A stretch of 10,609 nucleotides of DNA from Thermoplasmata archaeon (GCA_021802165.1 JAKAAU010000033.1:1-10609); one strand, 5' to 3'; counted from the first letter of the stretch, positions 1 to 6,415 are shown. Notes: generated by a model from the letters alone, not told the origin. Numbers and translations are program-made.

Positions 1-270
1 GGTTCAGGCGTTCATCTAGGTACAAATGTAACAATAATTCCTTCAATAAATTCTTCACCTACACTGCCACCAACTATAGGTCCATCACCCCCACCTGTGC
101 ACACATCACCTAAGAGTTCTATCCCAAAGTATAACAGCACATCAGTTTTCACAAATCCGGTTCCTGGCTCCACGAATCCATTAGGTGGAAACTGGAATAA
201 CCATAATGGTAATATAAATTCGATAAAACCAATTAATTTCACAGGACCGCAGAATACCGGGCATAACTGA
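1..270 (+). CDS. C-terminal end of a Pro/Ser/Thr/Asn-rich, probably exported protein (5' partial)
   Basis: Frame 1 is open from the window edge to a TGA at 268-270, giving 89 residues with no start codon inside the window that would explain it. The tail is low complexity, dominated by Pro, Ser, Thr, Asn and Gly, with almost no charged residues and no cysteine. It contains several N-x-S/T sequons (NVT, NSS, NST, NFT), a pattern common in glycosylated surface or secreted proteins of acidophilic archaea. No C-terminal membrane anchor is visible. The reading is supported by a terminator-like structure directly after the stop. The opposite strand also has an open frame (12-242), but its odd composition mirrors this low-complexity stretch and I regard it as a shadow. 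I cannot name the protein; a secreted protease or cell-surface protein is possible but not shown. Confidence 0.6.
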   Translation, partial: GSGVHLGTNVTIIPSINSSPTLPPTIGPSPPPVHTSPKSSIPKYNSTSVFTNPVPGSTNPLGGNWNNHNGNINSIKPINFTGPQNTGHN

Positions 271-271
271 A

Positions 272-312
272 TTTATCCGGCACTTTTTTATTATTTACCG
301 GAAAAATTTTAA
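272..312 (+). terminator. Hairpin plus oligo-T terminator after the partial surface protein gene
   Basis: Two bases after the TGA stop there is an imperfect inverted repeat: the arm at 272-280 (TTTATCCGG) pairs with 298-306 (CCGGAAAAA) at eight of nine positions. The loop holds a run of six T (284-289), and another T-rich stretch follows at 307-310. Archaeal termination depends mainly on oligo-T tracts, so the T6 run alone would be a good candidate. Activity is inferred. Confidence 0.5.
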
Positions 313-340
313 TATTCTCTAAAACTCATTTCATAAAAAG

Positions 341-348
341 TTTAATTA
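341..348 (+). promoter_or_regulatory. TATA-like box for the gene starting at 372
   Basis: The AT-rich octamer TTTAATTA lies 24-31 bases before the GTG at 372, preceded by an A-rich stretch that could serve as a BRE. No Shine-Dalgarno motif precedes the GTG. The spacing fits transcription beginning at or next to the start codon (a leaderless mRNA). It is inferred from spacing and composition only. Confidence 0.4.
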
Positions 349-371
349 GGTATCCTTACATTGTTAATTCT

Positions 372-845
372 GTGTACTGTGTAACAATAGAGAATAGAAA
401 GGTTTCCAACTATGAAAGCATTTTCCAGATTTTAAAGTTAAAGGTAGACTCGATATTCGTTATTGATTATGATGCCATAAGGCATAGATACCTTAATCTT
501 AAATTATATAGCGAACTTTCGAAATTTTTTGAACTTACCATTATGAACTACCCTGAAACAGAGAATGACCTTATGGATACAATAATTAATGGGGCCTCAA
601 CGGTAGTAATAAACAACAATCTAACATACAAGAGGATATCCAGCTATCTTTCATTTACTCAAAACATAGCCATGAACTATAAATATGTTGATACCTGCAT
701 ATATTTTTCTGAAATGGGTGGGAATATGTTTCTAACAGATAAGGAAATAATGCTTCCATACATACTGGCATATAATTACAATAACTTCCCAATTAAAAAT
801 TCCATACAGCTCCAGAATTTCCCATATGACCTGATGCAACAATAA
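372..845 (+). CDS. HisA-related short TIM-barrel-like protein, function unknown
   Basis: This 157-residue protein starts with GTG and has no recognisable catalytic motif set. Its middle part (about residues 27-85) resembles archaeal proteins related to HisA (phosphoribosylformimino-AICAR-ribotide isomerase): a strand ending in VIDYDAI, an LNLKLYSELSK helix, then GASTVVINN where relatives carry the 'GAs.VIvG' strand and phosphate-binding turn. A later IYFSEMGGNMFL may match the 'SLD..dG.vL' strand. If so, only about half to two thirds of a full barrel (normally around 230-240 residues) remains, and the Gly-rich phosphate loops are degenerate. The protein is rich in Asn, Tyr and Ile. It lies 39 bases before pyrD on the same strand and may be cotranscribed with it. 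The HisA link is my reading of sequence patterns and is tentative; it could instead be an unrelated lineage-specific protein. Confidence 0.6.
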   Translation: MYCVTIENRKVSNYESIFQILKLKVDSIFVIDYDAIRHRYLNLKLYSELSKFFELTIMNYPETENDLMDTIINGASTVVINNNLTYKRISSYLSFTQNIAMNYKYVDTCIYFSEMGGNMFLTDKEIMLPYILAYNYNNFPIKNSIQLQNFPYDLMQQ

Positions 846-850
846 TTAGA

Positions 851-879
851 ATTATTTACATATCAGGAATAGATAGGGG
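851..879 (+). promoter_or_regulatory. Possible TATA-like box and Shine-Dalgarno before pyrD
   Basis: ATTATTTA at 851-858 sits 27-34 bases before the pyrD ATG at 885, a suitable TATA-box distance for a near-leaderless transcript. AGGGG at 875-879 lies five bases before the ATG and could act as a weak Shine-Dalgarno motif if pyrD is read from a longer transcript that includes the upstream gene. The sequence does not decide between the two. Confidence 0.3.
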
Positions 880-884
880 CATAT

Positions 885-1778
885 ATGCTGGAAACTGATA
901 TAGGAATAAAACTGGAAAACCCATTTATCCTGGCCTCGGGAATTCTGGATGAAAATGGTTATACAGTAAAGAGAGTACTTGAATCCGGTGCCGGCGCTGC
1001 TGTGACCAAATCTATTGGTTCTTCCGAAAGAAGAGGGTTCGAACCACCTGTTATTTATTCCGATGATAATTATACAATAAATGCAATCGGCCTCTCAAAT
1101 CCAGGAATAGAGGATTATGGAAATGAGATAAAGATAGCATTGCAGGCGGGTAAGCCGATCATAGGAAGCATATTTGCCCAGACCCCGGAGGAATTCGCCA
1201 GCCTTGCAAAAAAAATGCAGGGATACGGTGCGTCTGCCATTGAGTTAAACCTTTCATGCCCACATGTGAACGGATATGGAATGGAGGTTGGTTCCGATCC
1301 TGAACTGGTATCTGCTGTAGTCTCAGAGGTCAAATCAAATGTAAATATTCCGGTTTATGCAAAACTTTCCCCCAATACATCCGATATGATAGAACAGGCC
1401 AGGGCCGCATCCAAATGTGATGGATATGTACTTATTAATACAATAAAGGCAATGAAAATTGATATAAATGCAAGAATGCCTGTTCTTAGCAACGTTTATG
1501 GTGGCCTCAGTGGCAGGTCAATAAAACCTGTGGGAATACGATATGTTTACGAGGTGAAGAAGGAGACAGGTAAAAATATAATAGGCGTCGGAGGTATAAA
1601 CACTGTAGAGGACGTTCTGGAGTATATCATGGCTGGAGCCTCTGCAGTCCAGATCGGATCGGCAATTTCATCCCATGGAGTTTCTCTATTCACTGATCTT
1701 TCCAAAGAACTGAAGAAATATATGGAGATGAATTCAATTAACAGCATAAAAGACCTTGTCGGGGTGGCTATCAGATGA
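885..1778 (+). CDS. pyrD: Dihydroorotate dehydrogenase, catalytic subunit (class 1B)
   Basis: PyrD oxidises dihydroorotate to orotate, the fourth step of de novo pyrimidine synthesis, with FMN in a TIM barrel. The 297-residue length is typical for class 1 enzymes. Visible motifs in order are GAGAAVTKSIG (36-45, with Lys42 near FMN), NAIGLSNPG (66-74), ELNLSCPHVNG (120-130) with the class 1 catalytic base Cys125, YAKLSPN (158-164) with Lys160, LINTI (183-187), and the C-terminal phosphate-binding strands GGLSGRSIKP (206-215), IGVGGI (233-238) and GASAVQIGSA (251-260). Cysteine rather than serine as base marks class 1, and the adjacent pyrK makes class 1B clear: electrons leave through PyrK rather than directly to fumarate or quinone. 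The stop overlaps the pyrK start by four bases (ATGA), implying translational coupling. Confidence 0.95.
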   Translation: MLETDIGIKLENPFILASGILDENGYTVKRVLESGAGAAVTKSIGSSERRGFEPPVIYSDDNYTINAIGLSNPGIEDYGNEIKIALQAGKPIIGSIFAQTPEEFASLAKKMQGYGASAIELNLSCPHVNGYGMEVGSDPELVSAVVSEVKSNVNIPVYAKLSPNTSDMIEQARAASKCDGYVLINTIKAMKIDINARMPVLSNVYGGLSGRSIKPVGIRYVYEVKKETGKNIIGVGGINTVEDVLEYIMAGASAVQIGSAISSHGVSLFTDLSKELKKYMEMNSINSIKDLVGVAIR

Positions 1779-2518
1779 AATATTTCACTGTATCAGAAAA
1801 TATAAGAGAGGCAGAAAATGTAAATACACTTGAATTCTACGATGATATCAGAATTATTCCAGGGCAGTTCATTATGGCATGGGTGCCTGGTATAAATCAA
1901 ATTCCCCTGTCATTTTCCTCAACCGGAAGCCCGAAAAGTATCACTGTCAAGGTTTATGGTGACGCCTCTGCGAAAATTGCCGGCATGAAAACAGGGGATA
2001 GGATATTTTATGAGGGGCCTTATGGAAATGGGTTCAACAATATTACAGGCAAAAAACTTGTTATTGGTGCTGGTAGCGGTATAGCACCGCTTGTACCTCT
2101 GGTTAATGAAAGCACCACAGGGATTATTTCAGGGAAAACTGCCAGTGATATTATTCTCACATCAAAATTCAACCCTGATCGCCTGATCATTGCTACAGAT
2201 GATGGCACAGCCGGAATTAAGGGCTTCGCCACAGAAGCCATGAGAGAAATCGATATAGAAAGTTTTGATATGATTTATGCATGCGGCCCTGAAATTATGC
2301 TGAAGGCGGTCTTTGATTACATAAAGGGCAGGGATGTGAAATGCCAGTTCTCTCTGGAAAGATCAATGAAATGCGGCATAGGCATATGCGATTCATGCTC
2401 CATAAACGGCTACCAGGTGTGCCATGATGGACCTGTTTTCACCTCTGAACAGCTAACGAAAATGGATGAATTCGGCAAAACAAAACTTACATATTCCGGG
2501 AAACGCGTATTCTTTTAG
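1775..2518 (+). CDS. pyrK: Dihydroorotate dehydrogenase electron transfer subunit (FAD, [2Fe-2S])
   Basis: PyrK carries electrons from PyrD's FMN through a [2Fe-2S] cluster to FAD and then to an acceptor, NAD+ in studied class 1B enzymes. The 247 residues show the ferredoxin-reductase-like FAD domain (LSFSSTG, 45-51; GPYGNGF, 81-87), the nucleotide-binding fold (GAGSGIAPLVPL, 98-109; YACGPEIML, 168-176) and a C-terminal cluster motif with Cys200, Cys205, Cys208 and Cys216 (CX4CX2CX7C), followed by the family's GPVF (219-222). All four ligands are present. The usual RP[LY]S FAD motif is diverged to IPLS (43-46), lacking the Arg. A GGTGG stretch at 1763-1767, seven bases before the ATG and inside pyrD, can act as ribosome binding site. 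The overlap with pyrD fits the obligate heterotetramer PyrD2K2. Confidence 0.93.
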   Translation: MKYFTVSENIREAENVNTLEFYDDIRIIPGQFIMAWVPGINQIPLSFSSTGSPKSITVKVYGDASAKIAGMKTGDRIFYEGPYGNGFNNITGKKLVIGAGSGIAPLVPLVNESTTGIISGKTASDIILTSKFNPDRLIIATDDGTAGIKGFATEAMREIDIESFDMIYACGPEIMLKAVFDYIKGRDVKCQFSLERSMKCGIGICDSCSINGYQVCHDGPVFTSEQLTKMDEFGKTKLTYSGKRVFF

Positions 2519-2533
2519 AAACTTTTTAATATA
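2519..2533 (+). promoter_or_regulatory. pyrK terminator T-run overlapping the next gene's TATA-like box
   Basis: Just after the pyrK stop, CTTTTTAATATAATA contains a T5 run (2523-2527) suited to archaeal termination. TTTAATATAA within it sits about 20-28 bases before the ATG at 2552, where a TATA box of a leaderless gene would be. One AT-rich stretch may therefore serve both roles. Inferred from position and composition. Confidence 0.35.
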
Positions 2534-2551
2534 ATACAAATATAGCAATAT

Positions 2552-2785
2552 ATGGCAGATGGAGGTATTGAGGAAAAATGTGTTTTTAACCGTTCTGGAG
2601 AGTGTTATTTCCTTGAATCTCGGGTTCAGACATGCCATCTTTGCTTCAACTTCAAAACGTTCACAATGGTGGGCAAAAAAAGAAAGCTGTATTATAACAT
2701 TTTTGACTATCTTAAAGAAAATGGGCTCAGCGATAGCCTTTTCCCAAGGGATAATTCAGAACAGGACTCCCTCAAAAATTTATAA
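2552..2785 (+). CDS. Small four-cysteine protein, possibly metal-binding, function unknown
   Basis: This 77-residue protein has Cys10, Cys18, Cys28 and Cys31 in its first third (CX7CX9CX2C), which could coordinate zinc or an Fe-S cluster. A basic stretch (GKKRK, 41-45) and a predicted helical, polar tail follow. I know no family with exactly this pattern. An 84-codon ORF in another frame (from 2559) covers the same DNA; I prefer this frame because its cysteines are ordered, its composition is that of a soluble protein, and its ATG sits correctly behind a TATA-like box with no Shine-Dalgarno, like its neighbours. No signal peptide is visible, so it should be cytoplasmic. It ends 34 bases before the DUF202 gene, which appears to have its own promoter, so a functional link is not shown. 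Confidence 0.65.
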   Translation: MADGGIEEKCVFNRSGECYFLESRVQTCHLCFNFKTFTMVGKKRKLYYNIFDYLKENGLSDSLFPRDNSEQDSLKNL

Positions 2786-2790
2786 TAAGT

Positions 2791-2798
2791 ATTATATT
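2791..2798 (+). promoter_or_regulatory. TATA-like box for the DUF202 gene
   Basis: ATTATATT lies 22-29 bases before the ATG at 2820, with no Shine-Dalgarno in between, consistent with a leaderless transcript. A second AT-rich element (TTTATAATA, 2779-2787) overlaps the end of the previous gene and could be an alternative. Inferred. Confidence 0.4.
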
Positions 2799-2819
2799 GT
2801 AATTTGGCATTGAATTAAA

Positions 2820-3158
2820 ATGTCTTCCAACACAGACCATTTTGCAAACAAGAGAACTTTTCTCGCCTGGATGAGAACTGGCATATCTCTCATGGGATTC
2901 GGATTCGTTATTGCAAAGTTTGTAATATTTCTCCATGCACTGGAGGGGAAGGTCACGTCATCATTCAGCGATTCACTTATTGCAGGGGAGGTAATGATAG
3001 TTGTTGGGATGATAACCATTGCATACGGATATGTTGAATACGTTACAAATGAGAAGGATCTGGATAACAATAAATATTACTCAAGAAAGACGGAACTCCT
3101 TGTATTCACCGCAATAATAATAGGCATGGCAATACTGCTTCTGCTTTTCATTATATAG
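2820..3158 (+). CDS. DUF202 (YidH-like) small membrane protein
   Basis: The 112-residue protein matches the DUF202/YidH pattern: a polar N-terminus with the signature ANKRTFLAWMRTGISLMGFG (residues 9-28, compare 'a.eRTfLAWiRTalalig.G'), then three hydrophobic segments at about 21-40, 53-74 and 93-112. The segment-2 to segment-3 loop is charged (NEKDLDNNKYYSRK). It should be an integral membrane protein of the cytoplasmic membrane. The family is widespread in bacteria and archaea and is related to the transmembrane domain of VTC polyphosphate polymerases, but no molecular role is established for the stand-alone form. The protein ends in a very hydrophobic helix with no tail. It is convergent with ilvC, 32 bases apart. 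Confidence 0.88.
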   Translation: MSSNTDHFANKRTFLAWMRTGISLMGFGFVIAKFVIFLHALEGKVTSSFSDSLIAGEVMIVVGMITIAYGYVEYVTNEKDLDNNKYYSRKTELLVFTAIIIGMAILLLLFII

Positions 3159-3160
3159 GG

Positions 3161-3178
3161 AATAAAAATTATTTTTAT
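3161..3178. terminator. AT-rich palindromic bidirectional terminator between convergent genes
   Basis: The 32-base gap between the DUF202 stop and the ilvC stop holds a nearly self-complementary AT stretch (ATAAAAATTATTTTTAT). It presents a T5 run on each strand, which suits oligo-T termination of both convergent transcripts. Function is inferred. Confidence 0.45.
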
Positions 3179-3190
3179 GAAATAATAAGA

Positions 3191-4201
3191 TTATTTCTTA
3201 GGCTGGCCTCTGAGAACTATTTCCCGGAGCTCCCTGCCCACCTGCTCTTCCAGTGAATTATCAAGGTCGTCCATGAGAGATTTTAATTTTTTGGAACCCT
3301 CATCATATTCCTCTATCCACTCATCTGCAAATTTGCCACTCTGTATTCTCTGTGCCTTTTCCTTCATTCTCTTTTTCACGTCCTCATCGATTACATATGG
3401 CCCGACTGTCAATCCTCCGTATTTTGCAGTATCGGAAACTGCCCTCATCATTCCAGATATCCCATTTTCATATATCTGGTCAGTTATGAGTTTCATTTCA
3501 TTTATTGCCTCAAAATATGCCATTTCTGGCCTGTAACCTAATTCCACTATTGTCTGGAATGCTGCCCTTAGCATGGCGGTTAACCCACCAACAAGGTCAA
3601 GCTGTTCCCCCATAAGGTCTGTTTCTGTTTCCTCCTTGAACGTAGTCTCCAGTACCCCTGCCTTGGTTGCACCCAGCGCCTTTGCAATCGCCAGGGATTT
3701 CTCAAGGGCCTCTCCGGAATGGTTCTGATGTACGCTGACGAGAACAGGAACGCCTCCACCCTTCACAAAAAACTCCCTCACAGATGGGCCGGGGGCCTTC
3801 GGGGCAGCCATATAAACGTCCACGTTTTCAGGTGGTTGAATAAGCTTATAATGAATATTGAATCCATGGGCAAATACAAGGTCCATACCATCCCTGAGAA
3901 CAGGCCTTACCTTTTCACTATATATTTTTCTCTGCACCATGTCCGGAACCAGAAATATTACTATATCTGCGTCCTTAAGAGCCTCCTCAGTCTTTACAGG
4001 ATTGACCCCGTCCTCCAGTGCCTTTTTCCATGAATTGCCTTCCCTTTCGAGCCCCAGCTTTACCTTTAGGCCGGAATCCATCAAATTTAGTACCCATGCC
4101 CTGCCCTGGCTTCCGTAGCCCAGAACAGCTATATTCTTGTCCTTTACATATTTCAAATCTGCATCATTATCTGTATATACCTTACCAAGTATTTTACTCA
4201 C
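3191..4201 (-). CDS. ilvC: Ketol-acid reductoisomerase (class I)
   Basis: IlvC isomerises and reduces 2-acetolactate or 2-aceto-2-hydroxybutyrate to the dihydroxyacids of valine and isoleucine synthesis, using Mg2+ and NAD(P)H. The 336 residues fit class I (about 330-340). The Rossmann motif GYGSQG is at 28-33. Catalytic and metal residues are visible as His112 (AHGFN), Asp195 and Glu199 (DLMGE), Glu231 and Glu235 (FEAINEMK) and Ser256 (SDTAKYGG). The cofactor loop after the second strand reads GLEREGNSW (50-58), with Glu52 where NADPH enzymes usually carry a basic or small residue. Translation starts at a GTG; GGGGTG six bases upstream (4208-4213) is a clear Shine-Dalgarno. The start overlaps the end of the ACT subunit gene by eight bases, so ilvB, the ACT gene and ilvC form one coupled operon. 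Confidence 0.96.
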   Translation of the reverse strand: MSKILGKVYTDNDADLKYVKDKNIAVLGYGSQGRAWVLNLMDSGLKVKLGLEREGNSWKKALEDGVNPVKTEEALKDADIVIFLVPDMVQRKIYSEKVRPVLRDGMDLVFAHGFNIHYKLIQPPENVDVYMAAPKAPGPSVREFFVKGGGVPVLVSVHQNHSGEALEKSLAIAKALGATKAGVLETTFKEETETDLMGEQLDLVGGLTAMLRAAFQTIVELGYRPEMAYFEAINEMKLITDQIYENGISGMMRAVSDTAKYGGLTVGPYVIDEDVKKRMKEKAQRIQSGKFADEWIEEYDEGSKKLKSLMDDLDNSLEEQVGRELREIVLRGQPKK

Positions 4202-4511
4202 TTACAACACCCCATTCATATCTTTTTGATTTATTATATTCTATTTCGAACTTATTGTATCTGGCCCCCTCAAGTTCCTCCACAAAATCTATGTCAACCA
4301 TTTTGCTCAAAGTTATTATGGAAAGATCGAGATTGCCCAGTTTACTTCTGTCATATATGGACATGTATATGCTACATGTTCCATTCTCCTCTGCCTCCAT
4401 GTGCATCCATCCTATATCCAGCCAGAACCTCCTGAAGTTTGCCGCTATTCTTTCAACCAGTCCGGGATCCCGGTAATATGCCTCAATTTTTATTATTCTT
4501 TCTTGGGTCAC
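4194..4511 (-). CDS. ilvN: Acetolactate synthase small (regulatory) subunit, minimal ACT-domain protein
   Basis: The gene lies between ilvB and ilvC and encodes one ACT domain of about 80 residues (RIIKIEAYYRDPG, helix LVERIAANFRRF, strand DIGWMHMEAE, strand CSIYMSIY, helix LDLSIITLSKMVDI, strand VDFVEE-like). IlvN subunits activate IlvB and mediate feedback inhibition, usually by valine, bound near a Gly in the first loop; here that loop reads DPGL. At about 105 residues it lacks the C-terminal domain of standard IlvN (about 160). Start choice: a TTG at 4517 is the farthest possible start, but GAGGTGA (4518-4524) abuts it, whereas the same motif is six bases from the GTG at 4511, which I prefer. 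It overlaps the ilvB end by 29 bases and the ilvC start by eight. Sequence conservation to IlvN is low; the name rests on fold pattern and position. Confidence 0.8.
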   Translation of the reverse strand: MTQERIIKIEAYYRDPGLVERIAANFRRFWLDIGWMHMEAEENGTCSIYMSIYDRSKLGNLDLSIITLSKMVDIDFVEELEGARYNKFEIEYNKSKRYEWGVVSE

Positions 4512-6201
4512 TGACAATCACCTCGCTTAATTTTCCACCCGGCGGAAGTGTGGGAAGCGCAAGCTCTTCCTTATCCACCGGAACACGTATCACTGTAGGA
4601 ACATTCTCCCTTATAGCCGTCCTGACATACTCCATTATATCGGAGTAATTATGCGCCTCGAAGGCATCGGCACCGAACGATTCGGCGTATTTCATTATAT
4701 TAGGTGAATTCCCATAGTCCACGCCCACTATTCTCTTATTCTGGAACATATCCTGAACCTGTCTCACAAGGCCGAGTGTCCGGTTATCATTGACCACTGC
4801 TATTACAGGTATATGCTCATCTACTGCGGTGGCGAGGTTATTTCCTGTCATCATAAAGGAACCGTCGCCATCATAGTCAACAACCACCTTATCTGGCCTG
4901 CCAACCTTCGCACCCATGGCAGAGGGGAGACCGAATCCCATTGTTCCCATGCCTGTGGATGAAAAGAAGGATCTTGGCTCGAGGTTTTCCCAATGTGTTT
5001 CTGCCCACATCTGGTGCTGCCCAACGCCTGTTGTCATTATGGCATCCCTTGGCAGTGCCTCTCTCAGTGCTTTCAGGATCTGCCACGGCCGCATATAGCC
5101 ATCATCAGGGGGATGGGAATACTGTGAATAATAATCCTTAAGCTCATTTATTCTGCGATTCCATGCATAGTTTGCCTTTTTACGACCCATGACAGACAGG
5201 TCATTTAGAAGTTCCTGCAGAAGCACCCGGGCATTTCCGGCCATGGAAACGTCAGGCTTTATACCCTTGGAAAAATCTGTAGGGTCAAGATTTATAGACA
5301 TAAATATTTTTTTTGTATCTTTCATTTCATCGTAGGATGTAAATGTCCTGTCACTGAATCTGGCTCCTATGGCAAGCAGGAGATCTGACTCCAGGGCAAC
5401 CATACTCGCCTCTGCCCGGCCATAGTATCCCATGGCACCAACATAAAGCGGATAATCTGCCGGAATCGCAGATTTTCCAGGAAGTGTTGATACAACAGGG
5501 CATCCAAGGAATTCAGATAATTTCAGTACCTCATCTGTGGCATTTGCCCATACAACCCCGGTACCCACCAGCAGTACAGGTTTTTCTGCCTTCATGAGAT
5601 TAAGCGCCATCTGCCTGACCTTGTCCTTATCTACTACAGTCTGGAACGACCTGTAATGCAAATTGGTTGTCTCAGGATAATTAACATTCTCTATATCCTC
5701 CATCTGTACATCTCTCGGCACGTCAACAACAACCGGGCCTGGCCTACCAGTAGACGCGATATAAAATGCATTTTTGACCCATACAGGGATTTCCTCTATG
5801 GTTTTAACCTCCACAGCATATTTCGTTACAGGGAAAGACACTCCAAGAGTATCTGATTCCTGGAAGGAAAGCTTTCCCATGGCATTTCTATTTACAGCTC
5901 CTGTGATTGCAACAACCGGAGAAGAATCCTGGTATGCCGTAATCAGGCCGGTAACAATATTGGTCACTCCGGGACCGGCAGTTGCAGTCAGGACTCCGGG
6001 CCTTCCGGTAGCCCTGGCATAGCCATCGGCTGCGTGGGCAGCTGCCTGCTCATGCCGCATCAGTATATGCCTCAGTTCACCCGATTCCACGTCTTCAATG
6101 AACGAGTCATATAATGGCATGTTGTACAGCCCGGGGATACCAAAAAGATCTTTTACACCCTCTCTCTTCATAGATTTAACAAGTAATTCAGAACCTTTCA
6201 T
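4483..6201 (-). CDS. ilvB: Acetolactate synthase large (catalytic) subunit
   Basis: This TPP enzyme condenses two pyruvates to 2-acetolactate, or pyruvate with 2-ketobutyrate, opening branched-chain amino acid synthesis. In 572 residues it shows the N-terminal Pyr domain with catalytic Glu51 (RHEQAAAHAADGYARA), FQE (113-115) and PVTK (124-127), a central FAD-type domain, and the C-terminal PP domain with GQHQMWAE (394-401), STGMGTMGFGLPSA (415-428), GDG (445-447) and NDN (471-473), which bind Mg-TPP. Two pocket stretches are unusual: GIPGLYN (21-27) where AHAS enzymes have GYPGG, and RQVQ (480-483) where they have RQWQ. Operon context still argues for acetolactate synthase. A GTG at 6210 is nine bases upstream, but AGGAG (6210-6214) lies eight bases before the ATG at 6201, so I chose the ATG. 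The preserved GDG-NDN motif and Glu51 make it active in principle. Confidence 0.92.
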   Translation of the reverse strand: MKGSELLVKSMKREGVKDLFGIPGLYNMPLYDSFIEDVESGELRHILMRHEQAAAHAADGYARATGRPGVLTATAGPGVTNIVTGLITAYQDSSPVVAITGAVNRNAMGKLSFQESDTLGVSFPVTKYAVEVKTIEEIPVWVKNAFYIASTGRPGPVVVDVPRDVQMEDIENVNYPETTNLHYRSFQTVVDKDKVRQMALNLMKAEKPVLLVGTGVVWANATDEVLKLSEFLGCPVVSTLPGKSAIPADYPLYVGAMGYYGRAEASMVALESDLLLAIGARFSDRTFTSYDEMKDTKKIFMSINLDPTDFSKGIKPDVSMAGNARVLLQELLNDLSVMGRKKANYAWNRRINELKDYYSQYSHPPDDGYMRPWQILKALREALPRDAIMTTGVGQHQMWAETHWENLEPRSFFSSTGMGTMGFGLPSAMGAKVGRPDKVVVDYDGDGSFMMTGNNLATAVDEHIPVIAVVNDNRTLGLVRQVQDMFQNKRIVGVDYGNSPNIMKYAESFGADAFEAHNYSDIMEYVRTAIRENVPTVIRVPVDKEELALPTLPPGGKLSEVIVSDPRKNNKN

Positions 6202-6415
6202 ATAAAACACTCCTGAAAAAACTAAAACTCACTGACAAGCTACTTCTAAAACTATTCTGGAAAAATACGCCACAGATGTTAGATAAACCTACTCACGCTT
6301 TTCAAATTTACCACCGTTACCCGAAATCATTAACAGGGAACCCCATGATAGTTAAATTCAGACATGCATGATGAATCCGCAGTAATAACAACAGGTAATA
6401 TGGTTTATGTATATG

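Noticed and set aside
12..242. 76-codon minus-strand frame opposite the partial surface protein
   Set aside because: Its Gly/Phe/Val-rich composition is the complement of a Pro/Thr/Asn-rich low-complexity tail; the plus frame ends at a stop followed by a terminator-like structure.
2559..2813. 84-codon plus-strand frame overlapping the four-cysteine gene
   Set aside because: It covers nearly the same DNA as the 2552 frame, lacks ordered motifs, and runs through the probable promoter of the DUF202 gene.
3719..4476. Several plus-strand frames of 86-152 codons opposite ilvC and the ACT gene
   Set aside because: They overlap one another and a certain gene, and show no domain pattern.
6316..6341. 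Inverted repeat GTTACCC/GGGAAC as a riboswitch or attenuator in the ilvB leader
   Set aside because: The stem has only six pairs with a bulge and a 13-base loop, it lies upstream of the weak ilvB TATA candidate, and no known riboswitch pattern is present.
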